Part shown: in pieces, positions 1-13,779 of the stretch
Layout of the letters: each line of letters starts with the position of its first letter
Position numbering within the stretch: position 1 is the stretch's first letter
Assembly (NCBI RefSeq): GCF_901709675.1
Contig: NC_051092.1
Coordinates: 11,550,491-11,614,490, forward strand
Length of the DNA stretch: 64,000 bases
DNA from: Syngnathus acus
Taxonomy: Eukaryota; Chordata; Actinopteri; Syngnathiformes; Syngnathidae
Direction: 5' to 3'
Notes under the pieces: generated by a model
Seen by the model: only the letters and a program-made list of their open reading frames with translations
The model's database searches: none
Told to the model about the DNA's origin: nothing
Program-made: the position numbers and the translations under genes

Positions 1-1043
1 AGTCTCTTGTTTTACGGGCTGCTGGTAGAAAACGACTGAGTGGAGCTTATGAACATCTTTGCAGAGGACAGATAGTCATTAAAGTCTTTATGGAGATGCT
101 GTGTTATCCAGTAAAAGACAAGAGCAAGTGAAGCAGCTTCTGTCAACACATATTATAGAATAAGTAGAAATATATAGCCTTGTCGCATTGGATTTCCTCG
201 GCTCTAAAGATGCCGCTGCTTGGGATGAGTGCACAATGTTTGTGCTAAATGTGTATGACAAATGCACATACACTAATAAGTAAAGGAGATTCATTGCTTC
301 GCTTGTCTGAATAGCCTGGTTTGCGTTTGAATTAAGACAGTCGTGCAGACTTATGACATATTATGACTTATGAGATCTATGTAAACATCCAGGTGATTTA
401 TCAACAACTTTTTAAAACTATTTCAATGGTCCTGCCTGTTTTATGTCTCTCCCTACTCCAACATACCTGATTCAAATGATCAGCTCATCAACAAGTTCTG
501 TTTATTTCTTTGACAGTCTGTATTAAAAGCAAGATTTATATTACAGAGCAATTCTGTGTCCTCTGCTAAGTTAATGGTACTAAAAGTTAGGCACAGTGGA
601 AAAATAATCTTGTTGCTGGAGGTAATCAAATGATAAAAATCAACCCAGAGAGATGGCCTTGATTTGCTCAATCGGTGCATGCAAAATATATTGGTTCAAA
701 GCACTTGTATTCAGATTAAAAGCATACATAAAGAAACGTGGAGTGCATCTTTTTGTGTCTCAGGATGACATTGATCATAAACCCCCCGATTCCGGGATTT
801 CCAGGTGAAGGAAATCGGCCCTGATAAGGCGAGAAGCTCCTTGATTAGTCAGCAGTGCTGACGCACGTAGACATTGGCATCGTGACGATGCACACGCATG
901 TACGAAAAGCTAGTTGAGCATTTATTCAACCTTGACTTAACAAGGTTGTATAAATGCTCTACATAAATCTGATGCACTGTTTTTATTATTATTGTTGAAT
1001 GTTTTTTGATCTGCACATACAAAGCACTTAGAGTGGCATCCAT

Positions 1044-2262
1044 GTGTGGGTGTGGATGTTTTACCAAAACAAAAACCCATCAAAGATGACTTGGATGAGT
1101 CCTTTGATGCTACCCTATCCAGTCCCTAAATCCGATAAAATCGTCCTCATGGGTGACTTCAATTCCCAAATCGGCAATGATGCCAATCTGTGCGTGGAGA
1201 TAATCGGAACTCGCAAAGCTGGGAAAGTAAACAGCATCAGCTAAAACTCATGTCACTGTGCTTTGAACACCAATTCCTCAACTTGTTTTTTCCCCCCTCA
1301 ACCTCACGAACATCATCTTTCAGATGAAGAATACCAAACATTTTGGTTGCACACCTCAGTCAGTCCAAGCACTGGCACCTACTGAAATACAGTATATCGT
1401 CTGATGGCAGCAAAACGAAAACATTCGCAACAAGACTCTTAGATTCATCGGAATCACAGATTGATCGGAGACTAAATAAAACTGATATAATACTCGAGTA
1501 TTGGACCAGGTACTTCGACTAATTGGAAAAAAATAGAAACCATTCGATGTGTAGTCATGGACGAAGAGCAGTTTTTCTCGTATCTCACCAGCAACATCTC
1601 ACCCCTCAAGGTCATTGAGCAGTTCTGCTACCTTAGCAGTATCATGACGCTAACATGCTAGATCATAACATCCAGGGCTGAATAATGCCTCTGCCTTTGG
1701 TGAACTTTGCTCCCATTTGTTTGAAAATAACCTTCAAATCAAAACAAGCGCTGCTGTCTTTGTCAGAAAGCATCTCAACATTGCTTTATGGACTAGAAGC
1801 CTGGACAACCTACCACTGTCACCTTCATCTCCCGAAGGGCACCACGGAATTCGTACTCTCACCTGGCAGGGCCGTACAACGTACTGGCTTCAAGACATAA
1901 CACAATGGGAAGTTTGGTGGGTTGACCAAATTGCCCAAACACTATCTCATTGACTCTCCAGCCAGGTGCCCTAAGGCCAAATCCTGTCAGCAAACAGAAA
2001 ACCTATAGGACAGAAGCTGAGATGGATAAAAAAAAAGATGTGCAATGTCCATCTCAATGATTTGGAGTCAGCTGGACTGAATCGGCCTCATAGGTGCCAA
2101 AAAGGGGTTTTGCACCTGGAGGTTATTCACACCCAGAATCAGAGGGCTACATACCAGCAAAGACATCACGAAGTGGCACTGTCACCGGCAACAAAAACCA
2201 CGAACCAAAATAGAAGCCTCCCGATCTTTGACTATGTTATAGCACCTAAGTGTGTTTGCTAG
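1044..2262 (+). mobile_element. Degenerate LINE (non-LTR retrotransposon) remnant
   Basis: Broken reading frames resemble a LINE ORF2. Near 1110-1250 an endonuclease-like stretch reads IVLMGDFNSQIGND followed by RKAGKVNS. Near 1600-1950 the C-terminal reverse-transcriptase part appears in shifting frames: IEQFCYLSSI, FENNLQIKTSAAVFV, LLYGLEAWTTY, LTWQGRTT. At 2000-2260 the tail region (GQKLRW, CNVHLNDLESAG) follows. Order and spacing match such an element with internal deletions. Many frameshifts and stops are present, so it is dead. It lies in a magi2 intron, opposite to the gene. Confidence 0.75.
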
Positions 2263-4024
2263 GGGAGGTGAGGGCAGATTTCAGCAAATGTCAGCGTTCA
2301 GCGAGAGTCACAAGAGTCAAACATAGCTGTTCATTAGTCTGATCTCGGAAAGAGCTCAGATATGAACGAGCACAACAACAACAACTCACAATTTCTGGTC
2401 CCTCAGCTACAGAGAGAAATAGAATATAACAAAGCAGCCATAAGTAATAACTGTGCCTTAAAGCGATGAATCCCAACCACTGTCCTGTGGCACAGGAAAA
2501 AACCCAATTTCCACAAATGTTTATTTATGTCTTTACTACAGATATTTATTTACTTGATTTAATGTGAAATTTAATTTAAGACAGCTGCGATAGGCTCGGC
2601 CATGTAGTGAGGATAAACATCTCGGACGATGAGTGAATGAATTAATTTTAATATAACATTTTTTTTAAACGTTAAGCTATCAGTTCTTCAAACGACACAG
2701 TTTTTGCATTTCTGCTTGAGTCAAAATAAGATCTGAAATAAACACACTTCACACATGTTGTAAATATGTCTATTTACGTATGAAGACCTGCCTAGTTCTT
2801 TAATCATTTACAACAAAATAAATATATTTGATAAATATACTTTTAAAAGAATAATTAACTTTAATTTGACATCCATTAAAGTGCTTAATGACTTAATAAC
2901 TACGAGAAAATGGTGTTCCCGGATAGGGACTAATTAATATAGTGGAGTTGGGGTCCTGCCTACATTGGTTTATGTGATTGTAACTCTTTCACATTCCTCT
3001 ATAATTACATTTGGCTTACTTTACATATCGTTCAGCTTGATGTTAGTTAGGCGTTAATTATTCAACGCAAATTCTAAGTGAATTATTAATGAAAGAATGC
3101 CAAGTATGCAATATAAAGTGTTTTATCTTTATGAATGGCATACGGAATTTTTCACGCAACTTCACATAATTATATTTTTACAAGACCTATTTTCTTAGGC
3201 AGGGGTGCCGGGAAGAAATGTATACACCCAAAAGATCAATTATGTTCAATATTCCATCATTCTAATAATTCCTGTTGCAGTTTTCTTTGGTACGCAAAGC
3301 ACCAACAATGACACAGAGTGCCAGTCACTCTGCAGGGAGCACACAAGCACATCAAAGCGTGTCAGCCATCTTTAACGAGACTTTGCCAGCAGGCAAATCA
3401 ACCCTTTAAGGAGACACTCCTTAAGGAATGACGTACATTTTTTCACACAGCCACACAAAGAGTGAACACACGTAGCACATTGTCTAGCACCCTTTTTCAT
3501 TCATCAGCTCAGCCCATGAAAACGAAATACAGAAACAGATTAATCAATTCAGGAAAAGATACAAACGGTACAGTAACTTCGTTTTTCAAGGAAGGCGTCG
3601 TCACCCGCTTATTTTTATTTTTGCTTTGTTTGCAAACCAAAAATATGTCTTATGTGGAGATACGCCACCGCTTGAGGGAGATGCAAAAATAGAAGCAAGA
3701 GAAAAAAGAATAAGCAACTACAATCTTCAGGTACATTTTGAGATAATGTAAGTCAAGCCAATTGTTAAGTTAGCCAATTGTTTATCAAGTTGTTTTTAAT
3801 ATTAATGTTCCTCATCAAATAAAAGCCAACATGAGAAAATCTTTCTTGCAACTCTTTCTTGATAATGCATATTAATCAAAATCTACATCTCTTTTATCAT
3901 GCTGTATTTCTTTATGCAATGCAAGGCTATTTTTCTTTATTCAAAAATGAAACAAAGTGTTCTTGTGGGGCTGGAACTGACTGATGATTTCAATTCATGT
4001 TAATGGTGCAAATTATTTACTTGA

Positions 4025-4700
4025 CTTAGACTTAGACTCCACTTTATTCATCCCTTGAGATTGCTCCCTCAGGAAATTCTGGTTCCAGTAGCTTACACAG
4101 AAATAGTACAAAAGAGAACATTGCACATGAGTAACAAACAAACAAGAGAAAAATAAATAAAGCACATGGCAATACATAAAGTGTTGAGTAAGAAATAAAT
4201 GACAATAATAATCATGAATAATAATCGTCAGGTAATAAATAAAGTGTTGAAGGTCAATTGTTAATTTTTCATTAAGTGCAGTAGCTTGTTCTTTTTACAG
4301 TCATTTAAAATGGATCGTTTTATAGACTTAGACTCATCTTCATTCATCCCTTAGGATTGCTCCCTCAGGAAACTCAGGTGCTAAGTACAATAGTACAAAA
4401 GAGAACATTGCACATGAGTAACAAACAAAGTGGAGGATAATAAATAAGAAACAAATAACTACAATAAGAAGGGCTGGTCAAACCTGTTAAAAAGACGTTC
4501 AATTCGTTTGCCCGCTCCATCGACCCTTCGACAGACCTGGACTTGATATAGCCCGTTATGGTTCTCACACCGTCCCAGATGCTCCTCATGCCATTGCCCC
4601 TCAGTTTCTGCTCCACCTTTCTCCCTTATGCATCTTTGGCCACGCTCACACAGTTAATTACCTCCCGCTACCTCCATGTCCTTGCTCCTGTAAGCAGCCT
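4025..4700 (-). mobile_element. Two overlapping 3' ends of a Rex/CR1-like LINE
   Basis: On the minus strand, 4616-4460 encodes GNGMRSIWDGVRTITGYIKS and MERANELNVFLTGL, resembling the segment before the reverse transcriptase in Rex1/CR1-type LINEs. Two copies of its 3' tail follow: 4325-4440 and 4025-4150 share the blocks TTCATCCCTT-AG-ATTGCTCCCTCAGGAAA and TAGTACAAAAGAGAACATTG (plus strand) and both end in repeated CTTAGACT. This looks like one truncated insertion beside, or into, another. Confidence 0.65.
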
Positions 4701-7700
4701 TCTTCCACCTTCCTCATCATTCCAATTCAACATCCAAACACTCAACATAAGAAATGCATGTCCGAAGCCCACTCACAGTCACTTGAAGAAACTAAAGACA
4801 CCTTCAGGGATCGTGCTGAGAGGCAGTAATCACACAGAGGCACAAACGCAGACAGAGAAGGCGGAGAAATCTGTCGCTCTATCAGGAAATCATTCATCAG
4901 ACACTGAGTGCCGTGTTGAGGGTTCACCCAAAAGGCCTTGCGTATAGACGACGGCTGCCCGTCTGTCTGGCTGCGCATTTTCTGTAGCACATTGTTGACC
5001 AAAGAGGGAAAACATTCTAATTCATGGACAGTGCTGTATGAGTGTGCTTCAGTTATGTGTGTACACATCACATAAAAGATGTTCAACAAATGTTTCAAAC
5101 AACCAACATTTTGTAATGTGCTTGGCATTTTGCTTCAATTCAAAGGTTATTGTGCTGCTCCTTTCGATGTGAAAAATGTTGTGATGAGTACGCTCAAAAA
5201 GCGCTGCTGTTGGCCATGGCTCACGCTCGAACACTCACATGCAGGATAACTGATGTCACACAACAATGAACTTTTCTTTAGTAACGAGTACTGCACTGAT
5301 GTACAGTACAGGTGCTACACATACAGTAGGGAAATGTTCCCTAATTGAAAAGTAGATGATTATAATAAAGCCAACGGTGACGTGGTTAAAGTTACTAAAT
5401 GGAGAAAAGGAAATCGCATATTTTCGATGGTGGTGATTTTTTTTCTCTCACACTGTTTTAAGCGCAAGCACACTTTGTGTATTTCTACAGCTTGGCAATG
5501 CATATTGGAGGATTTAACATCTAAAGCTTGATATTTCCCTAAAGAATACGTATTGGCTTTACAAACCAGCTTCAATCAGTCGTGAGCAATGATTCTAATA
5601 ATATTCTGGAGGCCGGCTTATGAGATATCACTGCAGATTTTTCCATGTTAAAAAAGTTGGTTTCGTGCAGTTTTAGGGATATACTACAGCACTGAACTGA
5701 AATTACTCTTTGGGGAGATTCTAACCACACTTAACAGTTAATTTGTTTTATAGCTTGGCGTAAATGTGCACATATCCTGTTTGAAAGGTTAATCGGACTA
5801 CACAAAAATGTTAACATTTTGCTTCCCTTGTGATCATTCACTATGTGCTTGATCACTGACTGTCACTTATAGATTCTCTTGCGGCGTGTGGTTACGTGTG
5901 TGTGTGTGTGAGGGAGGTAGATTTTTTTTTTAAACCCACGTTAAGAGCTTGGTCACGGAACAAATTAAACTCGTAACTCAAGACAAGTCGACTGTGTTGT
6001 ATTACTAACTATTGTGTCATTATCTTTTGTGCATACAGTAATTATTCATCCATTGTGTATTCAACCTACTGGGCTTTTTAGTCATGACAAACAACATATT
6101 AAACACACCATTCTGACACTATGTGTTTATACAAAGCTATTTGTGCTGCTTTGCAACTCCGCATGGGAACATATTGAAGCCATTTTGTAAACATGGACTT
6201 GAAAGCACTCTGCAGCACATTACTAACTGCATTAAAAATACCCTGTGAGCATCAGACGTTAAAGGTGTCGTTTCCCCCGCCTTGCGATCATCTCCTTTAC
6301 TTGACAGCCTCTTTCAGCACTCAAGCCAGGTTACCAGGCAACATCTACATCTCCTCCATCACTTTCATCTCTTCCTCCTCCTCCTCTCCATGGGGAGGAT
6401 TCCCTGTCAGCGCAGACTGCTGGGTGTCCAGTATGCGTTCAGATGAAAAGTGACAAGCTGCATGTATTTATATGCTATCTACGGAAGGGAAACGCACGAC
6501 TCACTGTTGCAGCTATTTATAGACCTTTTACTGATTCCCCCACGCGTAGGCTGAGGGGAGATGGCTCTCCAGGGGAATGACTTAGAGGCTCCCTGGAATC
6601 TACCCCCATTGGCTACACATCCACCGTGTTTCTCCACACATCTGCGCTTTACTCATCACTCTATCGTGCTTCCTCGCTCATCCACCCGTACCGCCATTGC
6701 TTCTTGTACCATTCTCCCTCAAGACCCGATCACCGCTTACATTAAAAAAAAAAAAAAAGATCCTCTACTGACACAACTTTATGGAGCCATGGCACATATA
6801 GTGGTGCCTTGAAATTCATTCTGTGACTCCAAACGTTTGTATCGAAAATTTAAAAAAAAGATAACATATATTGTTATACTGTGTGTTTTTTACACGTTTA
6901 ACATTGTATGTTTTGAAAATATACCATCATAAAACATTACCATTAAGTTAATATTTTGCTGCAATAGTGCATCATGATGAATTAATTGCAGCTCTTTTCA
7001 GTGTGTGCTAATTGGCCATTAGGATGCAGTATGATAATCATGCAGACAAACAAAGAAGAGTTCCCCAACTACTCGAAGTGACTCAGAAAGCTGCAGTAAT
7101 ATCCCTTGGAATTCGCAATACATGACTGTGAGCATTGTCTACATGTTTGGATGCACCATTTGTGTTCAAATATCTGTTGCTAACAGATCACCGCAACTAT
7201 CAATGCTATTCATCAACCCATCTATGTGGGGTTAGAGTGTTTTGCATAGTCTGTTAGCATTTGGCCTGAAATTATTATTATTATTATTAGTAGTAGTAGT
7301 AGTAGGAGTGATCACACCAACATTAACAATTCATTGCTTGATTAAAGAAAACTACATTCTGTAGTTTGTATTTTGTAACAAAAACAAAATGGCATTTGAC
7401 ATAGAATGATCAAGTATTTGAAGGCTTAACTTTTACCGACAAAAGCAAGTGTTTTCCACTTAACAGCATAGAGGGATAACTAGTTTTCAGTTTGCAACAA
7501 TGCATTATGCACAGAGCCAATCGTGCACAAAAACCGACGCGCTGGTCCATGCAAAGACTGTTAGTGCACCCAAGAGACAGTAGTACGTAAACAGAGGAAA
7601 GTTTTCTACAAACATTTTGTGCACCGATTGTTTATAAACAGAATAGATTGTAACTTGAGGTTTATGTGTTTACTGCAGGATTTAAGTGTTGGATGTGTGC

Positions 7701-8760
7701 ATTTTCTCTCTACTATATATGAATTGCTGCTTGCAGTATAGAGTACAATAAAATGTTCAAGCCAACAATGAGTTGTATATTAACAATGAAGCTGTTGATG
7801 CCTGAATGCGAGCCTTGCAGCAGTTTGACTTTCAGACATACACGCGCACAGATACAATTCCTCCCACGTCCTTCAGCGTGACAGCATGTTATGATGCAGA
7901 ATGGCGTCTGCTCATCAAGCTGACAGACGCATACTGACAGCACAGTGGTCAGAGCAGTGGCGACTCGGGCAGGAAAAACGGATTTTCACAATCGCTCCCA
8001 AGCAAAACGACAAAGCGGCCCGCAGGCCATCGCCGTATCCACACCTTTGCATGTGAAGGTAGAGCAGCACGCTCAACAAACAGCACACATTATGCAGCGA
8101 CACAAGAAGGTCTACTTATCTGTCATCCATTTTCTATAAATATTTTCATCATGTTTGTAAACAACAGGCGGTATAGGGTATTACCGGGTAGCATAAAGTG
8201 ATTGACTATTGTGAATTGACGGCCCATCCCTCAGTGAGAAACAAAATACAGTCTAATTAATTAATTATGAAGGCAACATACGTATATTACAGGATATCTT
8301 GGTAATATGTAAATGCTGAGTGGCTTGATGAAAAAATGGAGTAGGCCATACGTAGGTGGCCCCCCCGCTGCCTCTGCAAAAGGTCATGCGGCAGAACAAG
8401 TGTGACATGGCATGTTTAAGAAGCCAGTTAAATATTCAGCATGTGAATCAAAGTAAGGCACAGGATGCCTGTGAACTAATCTTCCATTACACTGTATGGG
8501 CTTTGACAAATGATCGGCATTTAATTACGGGGGTGTCACAACTGTACCCGCACATCACACAGAGGAGTCTTTCCACAGCCAGACGTGGCTTTTATTTAAT
8601 TGAAAAGTGGCGTATGAGCCAAGGTTCAATGGGTTGGAGAGCAAGGAAAAGGCTTAAAGGTGTGGACAAAATGGACGACCAAAGCAAAAGCTACGTAACG
8701 AACAAGATGCTTGTTTTTTTGGTTCATTCGCCCAGTTTCTACATTGGCAATCTTCATTTT

Positions 8761-9111
8761 GCACGCCAGCATTCACACTCCTTTTCCATTGAGCCTTTTT
8801 GCATAAATTATAGATTTTTTTCCCCATCTTATAATAGCCCATTTTCTTCATTTTATGACTTTCATAATCCAATGCAAAATTACCCAACAACAAAAATTTG
8901 AAGCTCTAAATTAAAAACACTGCGGTTTATCTTTCATTACTAGAAGGCTTTCAATCAAAACACTTGCAAATTGAGAATATGGTCGACTTAACAAGAAGAC
9001 AACAATCAAATCCATTATGCAACCCAATCAAAATATGCAGAAGAGAACGTCCGCATTGAGCATGTTTGCACGCCGGCAATCACACTCCTTCTCCATCAAG
9101 CCTTTATGCAT
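8761..9111. repeat. Pair of diverged 44-bp direct repeats
   Basis: 8761-8804 and 9068-9111 share GCACGCC-GC-TTCACACTCC-type sequence through to CCAT--AGCCTTT-TGCAT, with about six differences, 307 bases apart. Between them the sequence is AT-rich. In magi2 intron 2. Confidence 0.7.
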
Positions 9112-9414
9112 GCACAACATGATCTCATGGCACATTAAATGGGAATATAACGGGTTTAGTCGTCTGCAGAGTCATGCCAGGCGGGGACCTGTTTCAGCCT
9201 TGAAACTGATTCACAAGCTGCTGTGCGCTGACAGCAATGACATTGCCCTCCAAAAAGGTGCAGGGAGAAAGCGCAAAGAAAAAAAAAGGTCGACAATGCA
9301 ATGTAGCCTTGAGGCATTGTGTGTGTGTTAACGTAAAAGACCCATTAGGATCATGGTACCAACCAAGTGATGTTTTCAGTGTGCTAAGTGTGTGCTAAGC
9401 GTGTGTTAAGCGTG

Positions 9415-9538
<124 letters not shown>

Positions 9539-9842
9539 TAGCTGACGGGGGGTTGGGGCGGCAATGCAACAGAAGCCTCCAGACAAGAGGCTGGAGCATC
9601 CATGCAACCGTGGTTGCCGTGGAAACCTCAGGCTGAAAGCCCAGCAGCCGGACGATAGCAAAGGAAGGAGCGCTACGCGGCGAGAGACTGATAGAAAAGA
9701 GCCTGTGTGTTATGTGAAAAAATGGAAGAAGGCGCACAACACATCCTGAGGGCAGCAAGCAGGGAAACTCAATCGGAGAAAAAGAAATGATATGGGCAGG
9801 TGGGGTAGGGGTGATCTATCTAAGTGAGCGATAAAAAGGTCA

Positions 9843-10088
<246 letters not shown>

Positions 10089-10971
10089 CTACAATTTAAA
10101 CATGCACAATGGGCATGGTCCGCTATCCAATTCTGATGAGATTAAATTCAACATTTCCAAACCTTCCAACCTTTTCCAAAATCTTCTTCAGCCCTCCAAA
10201 GCTAATCGTGACATCATGCAAACAAGTTGGCTACAAGTAGTCCACAAAAGTACATAACTGGACTTGACTAAGGTACATGCTAAGGTTTTATCAGAATTGT
10301 GTGCTTGCTATAAGACCACGGTTCAATCAAGTTAAAAGCTTCAGACACCAAAGACAAAACAACAAAGGCTGCCGCACACACTCACAATCACGCACACAAA
10401 TACACTGACACATCATGGCAATTGTGTAAACTTGCCATCCCTTGGGGAAGTGCAAAGTCAGCAGTTCCAATGACAAAGGCCCCGTAGAGGACAGAACACC
10501 CTGAAAAAGATGACACCTAGCTTATGGAATCAATGGACAGAAAGCATGGACTAAGTCAAGTGTCCTGCTTTCGAATGATTGACAAAAGTCGCAACTGTCA
10601 ATGAATCAATCAGGGTTACTGAGATCCCCTGCGATCAATCTTATCAGTGCCGTTTGGTGGAAATAATCAAATTTCGTGACTGTGCAAATGTATGACTTGG
10701 AGCAGCTGAAAGAAGATTAGTGTTTCCATAAAAAGACATTTTTTTGTTTGCTACATTAAACTTGTAAGGTTTTGCTCTGAACCTCTTAATTATGATTTTT
10801 TTTCTTCTCAGAATGAAAAAAAGTATTTTTTTTCCCCTGAAAAACCCTGACCATTTCCCCTCATATTCTTCTTGTGGAAAATGACGATTAATACTCTTTA
10901 AATAAAAACATGATTTTTTTTTTTTTATTAGTGCTAAGCCTATTTGTGAATGACTATTGTTCAAACTCCAT

Positions 10972-11146
10972 TTTCTCTAGCGCTTATTCTGTACGGGGTC
11001 ACGGGGAGCTGGGGCCTATCCCTTCTGACTTTGATTGAAAGACAGACTACGCCCTGGATTGGTCGCCAGGCAGTCGCAGGGCACCTATAGCCATTCACGC
11101 TCAGCTGCAAAACTACGACTTTATGACACAATCTAGCTGGATACAT
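10972..11146 (-). mobile_element. SINE-like fragment (reverse copy)
   Basis: Contains GGGGCCTATCCCTTCTGACTTT, CCTGGATTGGTCGCC and CAGTCGCAGGGCACCTATAG, the reverse complement of the body of the element at 20040-20390, truncated on its right side. It lies in magi2 intron 1. Confidence 0.65.
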
Positions 11147-12181
11147 TTCTTGTGAAAAAACACCATTTACACTTGATAGATGGAAAGATGAGACGTGCCA
11201 ACCCTTTTCCCCATATGCAGTCAATCATCCGTGATGAGTTCCTCCTGCCGCCATCCCCAAAGTAGCACCAGGAGGAGACAGAGTCAGAAGAACCTCGGCG
11301 GCCTCGCCATCACCTCCATGAGCCACAGGGTCACATGGCATGCGTTTACAAACATGTCTCCTCATTCATGCATACCCGAGCGACCTCCCCGCCACATCGA
11401 GTTGACGGCGGCGTGGCTAACGGCCAGCGCAGATTAACGCTGCGATTAACTCTCGTCCGGCGACATGTGGCTTTACCGCGCAGTGGAATCTCACAAGGAA
11501 GTCTTCATTGAAGACCAAACAATTGGGGTCTATCATTTTTTCATCCATTTCTACGTCTTATCCTCATTGACATATAGACCATGGACAGATAATGCGGACA
11601 GCCTGTTAATATTTGCTAAAGTTTAAACTACGATGCCACGAACCACACATTTGCAGGAGGTATCAATGACAATCGAGCTAAATTTGTTTGGGTTTCTATT
11701 TGTCTGGTGCTGTTAGTCATTTTGGTCATTACTATTACCAAAACTGATTTTATTGGGGATTTTTTGTGCCTTAGTTGGTGTTCAAACGAACCAGATTGTA
11801 TTTGTCCCACCCTTTGACCCAATTTGATGTTATCATTTCAAATTGGCCAACTCAATATGCAACACAACGCCCTTCTAAATTACACGCAATCAAACTTTGC
11901 GTCTATACTTTCGGATTATGTCCTGGTGAAGGGATAATGAAGTGGTAGCCATCTTGAAAAAACGATTTGGCTGCCAGAAAATATGAAATTTTACAAGCTT
12001 TTTCGTCTATGAGTGCATGGATGATTATACTGGAGACCAATTATCGCAAACCCTTGAGTTCAGTTATTGACGCCAAAGGTGGCACAAATTGCTATCAGGT
12101 TCAGGGGGCAATTGCTTCTTCACATAGGTTTGTATTTTTTTTCCCTGCTTGGGAAATGAAACGATTTAGAAACTCTATTTC

Positions 12182-12506
12182 ACATGTGTCAAACTCAAGG
12201 CCCGGGGGCCAGATACGGCCCGCCACATCATTTTATGTGGCCCGCAAAGTGTTTATGTGTGCATCAAATTTGTGTCATCACTAGAATTGCAAATTGTCTT
12301 CACTTTTAATATCTTTTTTTTTAAATATTTGACCAGTTTTTACTCGTCTGATATGAAAACGAGTTATTTGTCAGTTTGTTTTGTAGCTTTTACTGTATGT
12401 AATATGAGGTGCTCATACATTTATTTGGGTTGACAGTCATAATGGCCCTCCGAAAGAAGCTATGACTACAATGCGGCCCGCGAAAAAAATGAGTTTGACA
12501 TCCCTG
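12182..12506 (+). mobile_element. hAT-like MITE with terminal inverted repeats
   Basis: Begins with TGTCAAACTCAAGGCCCGGG and ends with ATGAGTTTGACATCCCTG, whose reverse complement repeats TGTCAAACTCA. The inside is rich in GGCCCGC blocks, non-coding and about 325 bases long. It belongs to the widespread vertebrate 'gtgtcaaactca' hAT-derived family. It lies in magi2 intron 1. Confidence 0.7.
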
Positions 12507-12966
12507 CTCTATTTCATAAGCCATACATGTGGCAGTGTGATATTGATTTGATAAAATGAAACCTCTGTGAGTGATAAATCTGCTCTCTACCAGAATATTA
12601 TTTATACTATAAAATATAAGTTAAGACACCAAGTTTTTGATTGTGTGCATCATAGAGGGGTCATTATGTGGCATATTCAACCTAAAGACAGCCATTTTGA
12701 AAATGGTGTCATGATTGAGGGGTGAGAATAAATTGAACCCTAATAGGCTTTTTTACCCCAACCATACAAAAAAACTACAATAAAATCAATTGTGGCAACA
12801 ACTTTTGATTTGAGGCATATTTATGACATATCGCACCAGACTATATGATTGTTTCCTTACAGCAAGAAATGTATTGACAAACAATCATTCACATTTACAC
12901 CTTGAGACTATTCAGTCTTCTATTTCATTACGCTAAGATGACTTTTAAGGAGAGATGCATGTTACA

Positions 12967-13205
12967 TACACCCTGGATGGATTGCCAAACAGTTGCAGGG
13001 CAGATAAAAAAATAATCGTACTCGTATCCACGTTTAGGAGCAATTTCGTTTAAAAAATAAAGCTAGTATGCATGTTTCTGAAATGCCAAGGGTGATACAT
13101 CTCCTTGAGCAAGCAGATGCAAACTTCACATAGGAAAGACTCAACCCCATGCAGAAGCTCAACCCCAGGCAGACAGGCTAACCACTAAGTCACCATGCTG
13201 CCCTT
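12967..13205 (-). mobile_element. Diverged SINE-like copy (reverse)
   Basis: Diverged reverse copy with CCCTGGATGGATTGCC, CAGTTGCAGGGCAG, AGTATGCATGTTTCTG and the terminal GCTAACCACTAAGTCACCAT. It lies just left of a second reverse copy at 13236-13504. Confidence 0.55.
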
Positions 13206-13235
13206 GGAACAGTTAAAAAAAAAAAAGCAAAAATG

Positions 13236-13504
13236 AATTCATCCATCCAGACATGTTTTATAGTGCTTTTCCTCATTAGAGTGACAGGTGAGTTGGAGCC
13301 CATCTGACTTTGGGGTGCAGCCTAGACTGGGCGCTAGCCAATTTCATGGCACTTAGAGACAACCATTCATACCTACGAACAATCTGGAGTCTCTTAACGG
13401 ACCTAACATGCATGTTTTTGGAATGTGGAATGGACCAAATTTCAACCCCCAAACCTCACAACAGTGTGAGGCAGACATGCTAACCACTCGCCCACCATAC
13501 TGCA
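13236..13504 (-). mobile_element. SINE-like copy (reverse)
   Basis: Reverse copy with GTGAGTTGGAGCCCATCTGA, GCCTAGACTGGGCGC, ACAACCATTCATACCTACG, ATGCATGTTTTTGGAATGTG and GCTAACCACTCGCCCACCAT. It is arranged head to tail with the copy to its left. Confidence 0.7.
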
Positions 13505-13779
13505 AATGGAGAAGACAAATGAAGCCAATTAAGTGTTTAAGGTCATTTATGGATGAGAGAGAGAGAAAACAAAAAGCGTGCGGGTTCATACTGTCGCACT
13601 GAAAATGACCTTATCACATGCACACAGGCGCTCGGAGCCACTCACACACACATTAACACACACGCCCGTATGTGAAGACATAAAGACAGTGCAGTCCATG
13701 CACCTCATCTGCATCCGGCCCAGATGTTGCTTTCCAAAAATAATCCCGGTATACATCCACAGACAGTACGCCGTCCTCC

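Noticed and set aside
4558-4947. 129-residue plus-strand frame
   Set aside because: Its first part is the antisense of the LINE fragment and the rest has no support.
8356-8901. 181-residue plus-strand frame as a gene
   Set aside because: No recognisable family, poor codon character, lies within a magi2 intron; kept only as a low-interest observation.
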